From Pseudomonas sp. CHM02 (lineage in GTDB: Bacteria; Pseudomonadota; Gammaproteobacteria; Pseudomonadales; Pseudomonadaceae): a stretch of 64,000 nt of DNA. The notes beneath the pieces were generated by a model that was not told the origin of the DNA, did not search any database, and saw nothing but the letters and a program-made list of their open reading frames with translations. Numbering within the stretch: position 1 is the first letter of the stretch; each line of letters begins with the position of its first letter. This document shows, one piece after another, positions 56,522 through 64,000 of the stretch. The translations under genes and the position numbers were made by a program. The stretch spans positions 1 through 64,000 of the forward strand of contig NZ_JFCA01000019.1 of the NCBI RefSeq assembly GCF_000612585.1. The letters are read 5' to 3'.

Positions 56522-57922
56522 ATGTCAGAAGTTGCCCTCGCCACAGCCCCACTGACCGCCCCGCCGGTCATTCGGGCTCTGCTCGCAAAACTCGCCATCC
56601 CCTACTCGGAAGTCGTCGATCTACCGGGCCTGAATCCTGCGCGAAAGGTCCAGGCGGTGCTGCTGGAAGACGCGGTGGGCGCACTGATGGTGCTGTTCCC
56701 GCAGAACCAGTTGCTCGACCTCAACCGTCTCGCCGAACTCACCGGCCGCCGCCTCACCGCGGTATCGCCGGACCGCGTCGAGCGTATGCTGGGCAAACAC
56801 GACCTGAGCCTGCTGCCGGGCCTGCCGCCCCTCACCAGTTCGCCATGCCTGTACGAAGGCAGCCTGCTCGATGAGCCGAGCTTGCTGGTGCATTCGGGTG
56901 AAGCCGGGCTGCTGCTGGAAATCGCCACCGACGCCTTCAAGACCCTGCTCACCAAGGCCAGCGCCGGCCACTTCGGCGAGCCGCTGAGCAATATCCGCCC
57001 CAACCTCGACCGACCCAATGATGACCGTGAGGAAATCACCCAGGCGATGCAGGCGTTCACGGCCCGCCGCATCCAGCAGCGCCTGGAAGCGACCATCGAG
57101 ATCCCGCCGCTGGCCGACACCGCGCAGAAGATCATCAAGCTGCGCGTCGACCCCAACGCCACCATTGATGACATCACCGGCGTGGTGGAAACCGACCCGG
57201 CGCTGGCCGCACAAGTAGTGAGCTGGGCTGCATCGCCTTACTACGCGTCGCCGGGAAAAATCCGCTCCGTTGAAGACGCCATCGTGCGCGTGCTGGGCTT
57301 CGACCTGGTGATCAACCTGGCGCTGGGCCTGGCGCTGGGCAAGACCCTGAGCCTCCCCAAGGACCATCCGCATCAGTCCACGCCGTACTGGCACCAGTCG
57401 ATCTACACCGCCGCCGTGATCGAGGGCCTGACCCGCGCCATGCCCCGTGCCCAGCGCCCGGAAGCCGGACTGACCTACCTGGCCGGCCTGTTGCACAATT
57501 TCGGCTACCTGTTGCTGGCCCACGTGTTCCCGCCGCACTTCTCGCTGATCTGCCGCCACCTGGAGGTCAACCCGCACCTGTGCCACAGCTATGTCGAGCA
57601 ACACTTGCTGGGCATCAGCCGCGAGCAGATCGGTGCCTGGCTGATGCGCTACTGGGACATGCCGGACGAACTGTCCACCGCCCTGCGCTTCCAGCACGAT
57701 CCGACCTACGATGGGCAATATGCGGAGTATCCAAACCTGGTGTGCCTGGCCGTGCGCTTGTTGCGTAGCCGGGGGATTGGCTCCGGGCCGGACGAGGCGA
57801 TTCCGGATGCGCTGCTGGAGCGCCTGGGCTTGAGCCGTGACAAGGCTGATGAGGTGGTTGGCAAAGTGCTGGATGCCGAGGTGCTGTTGCGCGAATTGGC
57901 GTCACAGTTCAGCCAGGGCTGA
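56522..57922 (+). CDS. YbaK/EbsC-HDOD fusion protein
   Basis: A 466-residue two-domain protein. Residues about 10-150 match the YbaK/ProX aminoacyl-tRNA deacylase fold (AVLLEDAVGALMVLFPQN, LTGRRLTAVSPDRV). Residues about 185-390 form an HDOD domain (TDPALAAQVVSWAASPYY, AGLLHNFGYLL with HN in place of HD), a family tied to signalling and gene regulation without hydrolase activity. The two-domain arrangement is conserved downstream of recG in Pseudomonas (PA5346-like). The ATG at 56522 (MSEVALATAP) is preferred; an in-frame TTG lies 12 nt upstream. Function unknown. Confidence 0.85.
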   Translation: MSEVALATAPLTAPPVIRALLAKLAIPYSEVVDLPGLNPARKVQAVLLEDAVGALMVLFPQNQLLDLNRLAELTGRRLTAVSPDRVERMLGKHDLSLLPGLPPLTSSPCLYEGSLLDEPSLLVHSGEAGLLLEIATDAFKTLLTKASAGHFGEPLSNIRPNLDRPNDDREEITQAMQAFTARRIQQRLEATIEIPPLADTAQKIIKLRVDPNATIDDITGVVETDPALAAQVVSWAASPYYASPGKIRSVEDAIVRVLGFDLVINLALGLALGKTLSLPKDHPHQSTPYWHQSIYTAAVIEGLTRAMPRAQRPEAGLTYLAGLLHNFGYLLLAHVFPPHFSLICRHLEVNPHLCHSYVEQHLLGISREQIGAWLMRYWDMPDELSTALRFQHDPTYDGQYAEYPNLVCLAVRLLRSRGIGSGPDEAIPDALLERLGLSRDKADEVVGKVLDAEVLLRELASQFSQG

Positions 57923-57943
57923 CCCACCACCTGTTACATCGCC

Positions 57944-57998
57944 ATCGCCGGCAAGCCGGCTCCTACTGAATTTGTGTAGGAGCCGGCTTGCCGGCGAT
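57944..57998. repeat. REPIN, tail-to-tail
   Basis: ATCGCCGGCAAGCCGGCTCCTA and TGTAGGAGCCGGCTTGCCGGCGAT are separated by only about 8 bp, the reverse orientation of the other REP pairs in the window. Confidence 0.88.
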
Positions 57999-58012
57999 GA
58001 ATCAACCCGTTT

Positions 58013-58390
58013 TCAACCCTTCTTTTTCTTCGGCTTCAGATACTTGGTCAACCCCTGGAACCAGATCACCAGCGCCGGGTTGCCCTTGATCTGGATCGAC
58101 TTGTCCTGAATCCCCGTCATGAACGCCAATTGCTTGTTCTTCGCCTGCATCGTGGCAAAGCCGTAGGCGGCATCTTTAAACGCAATGGCAAACGCCGGCG
58201 CCGGGTGAACACCCGAGCGGCTGGTGATGCGTTGGTCTTTGACGATGAAATGACGGGCAACCTTGCCGTCGAGGGTCTGCAGTTGGAAGGCCAGGTCTTT
58301 GTCACCCAACTGCTGCTGGAAGGCGGGATTGGTGCGGCTGGCTTTGCCCATCATCAGGCCCAGCACCCACAAGAGAAGACGAAATTTCAT
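58013..58390 (-). CDS. Conserved hypothetical protein, SCP2-like
   Basis: A 125-residue protein beginning MKFRLLLWVLGLMMGKAS, so a short hydrophobic N-terminus may anchor it. The body (FQLQTLDGKVARHFIVKDQRI, AFAIAFKDAAYGFATM, KSIQIKGNPALVIWFQGL) has the strand-helix rhythm of SCP2 sterol-carrier-like domains, a tentative reading. It ends in KPKKKKG. It lies between the recG block and the T6SS genes, on the T6SS strand, 125 bp beyond tagQ. Confidence 0.6.
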   Translation of the reverse strand: MKFRLLLWVLGLMMGKASRTNPAFQQQLGDKDLAFQLQTLDGKVARHFIVKDQRITSRSGVHPAPAFAIAFKDAAYGFATMQAKNKQLAFMTGIQDKSIQIKGNPALVIWFQGLTKYLKPKKKKG

Positions 58391-58514
58391 GCACACGGCC
58401 TCGGTGTAATTATTGAGTGGCCGCAGCAGTTTAACGATTTGCAGAAAGAACGCCACCGATCTCGCGCATTAGCAGGAGATCGGCTGGCGTTTGACGCTTA
58501 TAGCAGCATGTTAC

Positions 58515-59438
58515 TTAAACGTTTGGGCAAGGTACCGGGGCCCAATCGGCCAGGTTCGGATCGCGGCAGCTGCCTTCGAGCTGTGCCTTGCCGGCGCTGG
58601 CGACCTGCTTGCTTTCAGCTTGCTTGGCCTGCACGGTCTGGATGCTCTTCTCGGTGGTGACCGCTTCTTTCGGCACGACTGGCAGAGCCGGCTTTTTCGC
58701 AACCTTGACCGGCTTCTTGCCCTTGGCCGGAGCGACCACAGGTGCGGTGTCGGCAGTAGCGACGGTGACGACGTCGTTACGCTGCACGCCCACTTGCTGC
58801 AGGTCTTTCTCGTAGGCCTGGGTGTAGTTGTTCAGGTCTTCGCTGGCCTTGCCGTTGACCGCAACGATCAGGTCATTGGATTCCTTCAAGCCCGCCACGA
58901 TTTCCGCCAGGCGCTTGCGGCCTTCGGTGTCGTTGACGGTCTTGGCCTTGCGGTCGGCCACCAGCTTGGTGAATGCGCTCTGGTAGCACTGCTGCGACGC
59001 TTTGGCGTAGGCGGTGCTACGGTCAATGTCGGACGCGCTTTTGTTGAAGTCGGTGGAGTAGGACGCAATGCGCTGGTTGTCATCGCTGATCTGCTTCTGG
59101 CGCTCGGTGTAGTAACCCGCCGCGCCGCCAGCCAGGGCACCGCCCGCGGCACCGATGGCGGCGTTGCGGCCGCGCTTGTCGGAGTCGCCGGTCAGAGCGC
59201 CCAGCAGTGCACCGCCGGCCGCGCCGAGCGCCGCGCCGGTCACGACCGACTTGGTCATGTCCGAATCGGTCGCACGCAGGTGCTGCACCGGCTCGTAGCA
59301 GTTCGGGTAGTACTCGACCTTGGTGCTCGACGCGACCTTGGAGGCCGGCGACGTGGCGCAACCGGTCAGCACGGTGCTGAAACCGGCCGCGATCAGCAGC
59401 AAGTGACGCTTGGAAACCGCCTTACGGGAAAAAAGCAT
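58515..59438 (-). CDS. tagQ: T6SS accessory outer-membrane lipoprotein TagQ
   Basis: A 307-residue lipoprotein. The lipobox is VLTGC (about residues 22-26). A glycine-zipper stretch (GAALGAAGGALLGALTGDSDKRG, AAIGAAGGALAGGAAGYYTE; about 67-108) precedes a helical middle and a Lys/Pro/Val-rich C-terminal part ending in PVPCPNV. Order next to TagR, an ABC pair and PpkA matches P. aeruginosa TagQ1, which tethers TagR to the outer membrane in the threonine phosphorylation pathway that triggers T6SS firing. Last gene of the visible operon; 84 bp follow tagR. Confidence 0.8.
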   Translation of the reverse strand: MLFSRKAVSKRHLLLIAAGFSTVLTGCATSPASKVASSTKVEYYPNCYEPVQHLRATDSDMTKSVVTGAALGAAGGALLGALTGDSDKRGRNAAIGAAGGALAGGAAGYYTERQKQISDDNQRIASYSTDFNKSASDIDRSTAYAKASQQCYQSAFTKLVADRKAKTVNDTEGRKRLAEIVAGLKESNDLIVAVNGKASEDLNNYTQAYEKDLQQVGVQRNDVVTVATADTAPVVAPAKGKKPVKVAKKPALPVVPKEAVTTEKSIQTVQAKQAESKQVASAGKAQLEGSCRDPNLADWAPVPCPNV

Positions 59439-59522
59439 AGGTGTGTTCTCTTTTAAGTTTGACTTGCCCAGCACGGCCCACCGCCGCCTGAGTCCCTTCC
59501 AAGCTCGCTATACAGCCAGCGC

Positions 59523-61232
59523 TCATCGCTGACCGCTCGCTGCGAGCAATTCCTTCAAGATCGTCGCCGGGTCGGCCCGCTGTTGCTTGCGGTAGTTGCC
59601 GACATGGCGAACGAACAGTGTTGCGCGCGTCACCAGGCTCTTGCCGAGCACCGGCTTGCGATCCAACTCTTCCTTGATCCGTTGAAACTGCGCCTGGATC
59701 ACCGCATCGGTGTAGCGCGTGCCGGTGGCCAGGTTGTCGATATAGATCGCCACCGCGCCATCGAGGGCGCTGCGACCATTGGTAATGGCCATGTCAAACA
59801 GCTGCGCGCTGGCCGCGTCCTTGTTGTCCAGGGCCTGCTGGCGGCTCTTCTGCAGGTTGGCCAGGCGGATGTTGTAGTTGGCGATGGTCTCGGCCACCAA
59901 CGCGGCCGACTGGATCAGGTTGCCCGCCGCTTCTTCGCGTTGCTGGGCGATCAGCGAGACATTGCGCTTGAGCTCTTCGTTGACCAACCCCAGCTCGGCT
60001 TGCAGCTTGGGATCGATACTGGCGGCGATGATGCTGTCCAGGCGCTTGGTCGGGTCCTGAACGTCGTCGATAGCGTCGGTCAGCGACGCCAGGCGGCCCT
60101 CTTTCTGCCACTGGGCGAACAGCTCCTTGTAGCGCGAACGCGGTGCCGACAGCGCGCCAATCGCCACGCGGAAACCGGTGGTCTCGTTGCTTTGCTCGGT
60201 GCCGTCGGCGGCGAACAGCGGGTACTCGCGGCGCATGCCGGTGAACAGCGTGCCCTCGCCCTCGAGGTAATTGCCGCCCTTGACCACAAAGCCGCCATAG
60301 GTGCCCTGGCGGCGCCCGGCGTGCACCAGTTGAAAGGATTCCTGGACCATTTCCGCAGCGTTGCCGATCGCGTCGAACAGGCCGATCGGGTTGGGCAATT
60401 TGGTGCCGATGGGCATCAGGCGCGCAGCTTGGCCGGTGCCGCCGGCGACCTGGTTGAACACCGCGTAATCGCCGAGCGGGCCGTCGCTGTCACTGCCCTC
60501 GACGCGTCGGGGGAACAGGCGTCCTTCCAGGTCCTGGCGGCTTACCGCATGGCCACCGCGTGCGGCGAACTCCCACTCCACTTCGGTGGGCAGGCGCACA
60601 AAACCGAGGCCACCGTCATCCGCCGAAGAACCGCGACCACTGACCGGCAGCAGCTCACGGTGGTATTTCATCAACCAGGCGCTGTACACCGCCGAGAAGC
60701 GCTCGGCTTCGAAGCGCGACAGTTTGACCTTGGGCAAGCGCCCGGCCATGCCGGTCGGTGCATCGCATGCCGGCGCAGGTTCGCCACTGGCCAGCGACTG
60801 CGCCTGGGACATTACCTGGGCGTACTGGCGCGCGGTCACTTCGTACTTGCCGATGAAGTACAGCATCGGCTTGAGCGGGGTCTTGGCGTCGGTCTTCGGC
60901 ATCAACGGCGCGATGACTTTGCTCCAGTCCTTCGGCAGATCCTTGAGGGTGAACTGGCCGTTGATGAAATCGCGGCGGTAACCGGAAATAAACGACTGCT
61001 GGTAGCCCGCCTCGCCTTCGGCAAAAGGGTAGCCGAGGCTGATTTCGCGGTCGTCCAGGGTGCCTTGGGCCAGCACGTAGGCATAGCGGAACACCATGTT
61101 GCCTTCGCACGGCAGCGGCAGGCTGACGTCGCCCTCCAGCGGCTTGGGGTTGTCGAGCTTGTCACTTGCCTCATCGGCCCAGGCCATCGAGGCCAGGGTC
61201 AGCGCCACACAGGCGCCCAGTAACTTATACAT
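59523..61232 (-). CDS. tagR: T6SS regulator TagR (FGE/SUMF1-like)
   Basis: A 569-residue periplasmic protein. The signal peptide is MYKLLGACVALTLASMAWA; a formylglycine-generating-enzyme-like domain covers about 120-375 (FIGKYEVTARQYAQVM, LPTEVEWEFAARGG, GLFDAIGNAAEMVQESF, FRVAIGA), and the rest is a helical, probably coiled-coil domain. The catalytic cysteine pair of true FGE is not evident. In P. aeruginosa TagR acts in the periplasm to promote PpkA activation. The start at 61232 overlaps the end of tagS by 8 nt. Confidence 0.83.
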   Translation of the reverse strand: MYKLLGACVALTLASMAWADEASDKLDNPKPLEGDVSLPLPCEGNMVFRYAYVLAQGTLDDREISLGYPFAEGEAGYQQSFISGYRRDFINGQFTLKDLPKDWSKVIAPLMPKTDAKTPLKPMLYFIGKYEVTARQYAQVMSQAQSLASGEPAPACDAPTGMAGRLPKVKLSRFEAERFSAVYSAWLMKYHRELLPVSGRGSSADDGGLGFVRLPTEVEWEFAARGGHAVSRQDLEGRLFPRRVEGSDSDGPLGDYAVFNQVAGGTGQAARLMPIGTKLPNPIGLFDAIGNAAEMVQESFQLVHAGRRQGTYGGFVVKGGNYLEGEGTLFTGMRREYPLFAADGTEQSNETTGFRVAIGALSAPRSRYKELFAQWQKEGRLASLTDAIDDVQDPTKRLDSIIAASIDPKLQAELGLVNEELKRNVSLIAQQREEAAGNLIQSAALVAETIANYNIRLANLQKSRQQALDNKDAASAQLFDMAITNGRSALDGAVAIYIDNLATGTRYTDAVIQAQFQRIKEELDRKPVLGKSLVTRATLFVRHVGNYRKQQRADPATILKELLAASGQR

Positions 61233-62409
61233 CTCTGATTCCTTCAGAAGCCTGGATCCGCGCCACTCGCCAACCACCGCAAGCCGCCGCCACGGCGCTG
61301 ACGCCGAGGACTGCAACCAGGGCCAGGCCGTAATGACGCGCCAGCAGGTGACTGGCGTGTTCGCCCGGCACCTGCACGAATAACTGATTCAACGCTGCCT
61401 CGGCCAGGCCATACAGCCCGGCACTGAGCACGGCAGCAAGCCCTGCGCTGTACAGCGCCTGCACCACCACGAACAACAGCAATCCGCCCGTGGAAAACCC
61501 CAGCAGACGCAGCACTGACAATTCCCGTCGCTTGCGCGCCACGGCGGCCAGGGCCCCGGCAAAGATCGCCGCAAACGCCCCGGTCAACGCCAGCCCGCAG
61601 ATCACCCAGAACACGATCGACAGGTTGCGGCTCAACGACTGCACCTGCGCGATGGTCTGTGCCTGGGTCGACACCAAAAAGTTCTGCCCCGCGAAGTACA
61701 CCCGCAGCGGCTCGACGTCGGCGAGGTCGCGGGCATACAGGCGGAACGCCGGGTAGACCCGCTGCTCATTCGTCCCCACCGCCTCACCACTCCAACCCAA
61801 CGCTGGCACTGCACGGCCGTCGCGGTAGTCTTCCGCCGCCTCCAGCAATTTCAGATCGGCGAACAAGCCATCACGGGCAAAGGCTTCCAACGGCAATACC
61901 GCCAGCACCTGCAAGCGTGTGCGCTGGGCTTCCACGCGCCCCGCCACTTGCCGTGCAAAGCCGGTTTCCAGCCAATCGCCTGGCCGCGCCGCAAGCTTCT
62001 CGGCGGCGGTGTGGCTCAGCACGATCTGGTCCAGGCCCTGTGGCACCGGCAGACCGGCCAGCAACGGATCACCCGACGCGGTCGGCAGCATCTCCAGGGC
62101 CAGCGAGCCCACCTGCGCCGTCGCCGCAATCTGTCGCGTACGCGGCAGCGCAAACGCCACATCGCTGCGCTGGCCGAGCTGCCCGATAAATGCGCTGCTG
62201 AATCGACCACCGCCCAGCGGAATAATTTCACGGGTGGCGGGGTCGGTCTCCAAACGTTCGGTCAAACTGCTAACCAGTCCAAATTTCAGGCCGAATAACA
62301 CCAGCAGCGGCGCGATCACCGCCACCAGCGCGAGCACCGAACAGGCGGACAGCCAGGCATCGTTGCGATAGTCCTGCCAGGCCAGCGACGCCACCAGGCC
62401 GATGCGCAT
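61225..62409 (-). CDS. tagS: T6SS ABC transporter permease TagS
   Basis: A 394-residue FtsX/LolE-like permease. One N-terminal helix (about 20-45), a large periplasmic domain (about 46-260) and three C-terminal helices (about 270-295, 325-350 and 360-380) give the MacB/LolE topology. With TagT it forms the inner-membrane complex of the threonine phosphorylation pathway. The ATG at 62409 overlaps the tagT stop by one nucleotide (TGATG). Confidence 0.85.
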   Translation of the reverse strand: MRIGLVASLAWQDYRNDAWLSACSVLALVAVIAPLLVLFGLKFGLVSSLTERLETDPATREIIPLGGGRFSSAFIGQLGQRSDVAFALPRTRQIAATAQVGSLALEMLPTASGDPLLAGLPVPQGLDQIVLSHTAAEKLAARPGDWLETGFARQVAGRVEAQRTRLQVLAVLPLEAFARDGLFADLKLLEAAEDYRDGRAVPALGWSGEAVGTNEQRVYPAFRLYARDLADVEPLRVYFAGQNFLVSTQAQTIAQVQSLSRNLSIVFWVICGLALTGAFAAIFAGALAAVARKRRELSVLRLLGFSTGGLLLFVVVQALYSAGLAAVLSAGLYGLAEAALNQLFVQVPGEHASHLLARHYGLALVAVLGVSAVAAACGGWRVARIQASEGIRDV

Positions 62410-63113
62410 CAGCACGCCTCCCCAAGGGTGGCGGTGACGCCGCCGTCGGTGTCGCGGCGGCAACTGATGCGCCGCACCTGCAAGCCACTGGCGCGGGCCA
62501 GGGGTTCGTCATGGGTGGCGATCACACAGGCCGCACGGTGTTCGCGGGCCTGGGCCAGCAATGCCTGCATCACACGCTCGGCATTCAAGGGGTCGAGGGA
62601 CGCCGTCGGTTCGTCCGCCAGCACCAGTTGCGGTGCATGGGCCAGGGCGCGGGCACAGCTGACACGCTGGCGCTGGCCCACCGAGAGCGCCGCCGGCTTC
62701 TTGGCCAACTGGTCGCTGATCTCCAACTGCTCGGCCAGGCGCGCCACGCAGCCATCGTCCTTCAAGCCCAGCAGTTGCCGGGACAAGGCGATATTGCCGC
62801 GCACATCGAGAAAGCCCAACAGGCCACCGGTTTGCAGCACATACCCCAGATGCTGGCTACGCAACGCGGCCAGCGCGGACTGCTGATCGCCGCGCCACAG
62901 CCCGGCGATGTCGTGCTGATGGAATTCGAACTGCCCGACCTGATCCGGCGCCAACACCAGCGCCAACAGATCCAGCAAGGTGCTCTTGCCGCAACCGCTG
63001 GGCCCGACAATCGCCAATTGCTCACCCGCACGCAGCGCCAACGCCGGGATCACCAGGCTATAGCGCTGGCTACCGACGCCCCGGCACTTGTGCACCGCGT
63101 TCAGGGTCAGCAT
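62409..63113 (-). CDS. tagT: T6SS ABC transporter ATPase TagT
   Basis: A 234-residue ABC ATPase of the LolD/MacB type. Walker A is GPSGCGKST, the signature ALSVGQRQRVSCARAL, Walker B LVLADEPTASLD, and the switch His is in IATHDEPLA. The ATG at 63113 overlaps the ppkA stop by one nucleotide; a GTG one codon earlier is possible. Works with TagS. Confidence 0.87.
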   Translation of the reverse strand: MLTLNAVHKCRGVGSQRYSLVIPALALRAGEQLAIVGPSGCGKSTLLDLLALVLAPDQVGQFEFHQHDIAGLWRGDQQSALAALRSQHLGYVLQTGGLLGFLDVRGNIALSRQLLGLKDDGCVARLAEQLEISDQLAKKPAALSVGQRQRVSCARALAHAPQLVLADEPTASLDPLNAERVMQALLAQAREHRAACVIATHDEPLARASGLQVRRISCRRDTDGGVTATLGEAC

Positions 63114-64000
63114 CACGGCAACGTCGACAACGGCACGCGGTACAACGCGTCGCCCGGCTCGGCATCGCCGAAACGGACCCAGTTGGCCACGTCATTGTGG
63201 AAGGTTTCGTAGAGGCGGATCTTCGAATCCAGCTCGTCGATAAAGTCTTCCTGCTCGGCCACGCTCAACGACAACCACAGGTCCTGTGTCATGTTCAGCG
63301 ACTTGCTGCGATACGGCAGGCCTTCCAGGTATTCGCCGAGGATGCCGCCATCGGCCAGGTTGCCGCCCTTGCGCAGGGCCTGCGGGTCGCGGCTCATGTA
63401 GGCCGACGCGCTGGCGATTTCCTGGAAGAAGTCCTTGGGCGAAGTCTGGGTCTTGCGTGCCGCGTCGACGATCAGTTTCAGCGATTGCTGTAGATCGTTG
63501 AGCTGCAGCTTGGTCAGCATCACGCACACCTGGAACGCCGGCAGCGCCGGGTTGGTCAAGTCGCGGTCGGCAGTCCAGGCGCTGACCAGTTGCGGCGCCT
63601 GGCTCGCGGTTTTGCGACCGAGGAAATCCATGTGCATGGCATAGCCGACGGCTGCGGATTTATCCGCCAGGCTCGGTGCACTGTTCAGCAACGGCACCGG
63701 CTGCGGCGTGTTGCTGCGCACCTGGTGCACGAGGTTGGCGAACACCGTGCCGATCTCATCCACTCGTTCGCCGAGCTTGCGTACATCCCCACCGGGCACC
63801 GCCGTGTACAGGTCGCCGATCTGCGGGTTGGCGTCGGCAGTCAGGATGCGGTACTGGCTCTCGGCACCGGCATGGGTTTTCTTGCCGGCGTCGGTGCGCA
63901 GGTGCAGGGCGTAGATCTTGATCTGCTTGCCCAGCGCGGCCTGGCGTACTTCGGCTTCGTTCATCTGGGTGGCGGCAAACGGGTCGTTCTTGCGCAGCGC
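63113..64000 (-). CDS. ppkA: T6SS serine/threonine kinase PpkA, C-terminal part (truncated by the window)
   Basis: The last 295 residues of a protein that runs beyond 64000. The frame is open to the window end; the first in-frame Met at 63964 is internal. The segment (VRQAALGKQIKIYALHLRT, TAVPGGDVRKLGERVDEIGTVFANLVHQVR, and a helical tail ending YRVPLSTLP) reads as the C-terminal von Willebrand A-type periplasmic region of PpkA. The N-terminal kinase domain would lie outside. Position directly before tagT-tagS-tagR-tagQ supports the call; without the kinase domain it stays provisional. Confidence 0.78.
   Translation of the reverse strand, partial: ALRKNDPFAATQMNEAEVRQAALGKQIKIYALHLRTDAGKKTHAGAESQYRILTADANPQIGDLYTAVPGGDVRKLGERVDEIGTVFANLVHQVRSNTPQPVPLLNSAPSLADKSAAVGYAMHMDFLGRKTASQAPQLVSAWTADRDLTNPALPAFQVCVMLTKLQLNDLQQSLKLIVDAARKTQTSPKDFFQEIASASAYMSRDPQALRKGGNLADGGILGEYLEGLPYRSKSLNMTQDLWLSLSVAEQEDFIDELDSKIRLYETFHNDVANWVRFGDAEPGDALYRVPLSTLP

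Overview
The window reads as chromosome from a Pseudomonas of the fluorescens group. Gene order closely follows the Pseudomonas core block known from P. aeruginosa: sutA-yjbQ-amtB-glnK-ubiK-yifB, then proE-like/rep/xpt, cycB-pauR-dadX-ridA-dadA-lrp, the polyamine catabolic oxidase and aldehyde dehydrogenase, rpmG-rpmB, dppA5-like/radC/coaBC/dut/algC/argB, pyrE/crc/rph/yicC/gmk/rpoZ/spoT, exbBD-tonB, oxyR and recG. Base composition is GC-rich apart from one island. Many short palindromic REP/REPIN elements with TGTAGGAGC or TGTGGGAGC arms sit between genes, as is typical of P. fluorescens relatives.

Layout. 0-3.6 kb: the SutA transcription factor and the GlnK-AmtB nitrogen module, with a readable sigma-54 promoter and an NtrC-like site. 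3.8-14.7 kb: YifB ATPase, a Cache chemoreceptor, a LysR/MATE divergent pair, a c-di-GMP phosphodiesterase, Rep helicase and Xpt. 14.8-16.7 kb: an acetyl-CoA hydrolase/transferase-like protein. 20.2-33.7 kb: cytochrome c5, D-/L-alanine catabolism (dadA, ridA, dadX, lrp) and polyamine catabolism (pauR, puuB-like, kauB-like), with a MocR regulator, a phospholipase D lipoprotein and an MFS transporter. 33.8-43.1 kb: ribosomal proteins, an orphan peptide-binding protein, and CoA, dUTP, exopolysaccharide-sugar, arginine and pyrimidine genes, ending with Crc. 43.2-50.7 kb: RNase PH, YicC, Gmk, omega subunit, SpoT and small conserved genes. 50.9-58.4 kb: TonB energising complex, OxyR, RecG and a YbaK-HDOD fusion. 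58.5-64.0 kb: the edge of a type VI secretion cluster carrying its threonine phosphorylation signalling arm (TagQ, TagR, TagS, TagT and the C-terminus of PpkA), which runs off the window.

The feature least explained by core synteny is an AT-rich island at about 16.7-20.25 kb, inserted between the acetyl-CoA hydrolase gene and cycB. It is a compact four-gene operon: a homospermidine synthase-like enzyme, two paralogous ferritin-like proteins each with a complete E / ExxH / E / ExxH diiron ligand set, and a four-helix DMT-like small membrane protein translationally coupled to the last one. No transposase, integrase or tRNA marks its edges. The gene set suggests a pathway that makes a polyamine (homospermidine or a relative), oxidises it with two diiron enzymes and exports or flips the product. 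The function is inference; the domains and motifs are visible. It is the best candidate here for an undescribed system.

No tRNA, rRNA, CRISPR array or insertion sequence was recognised.
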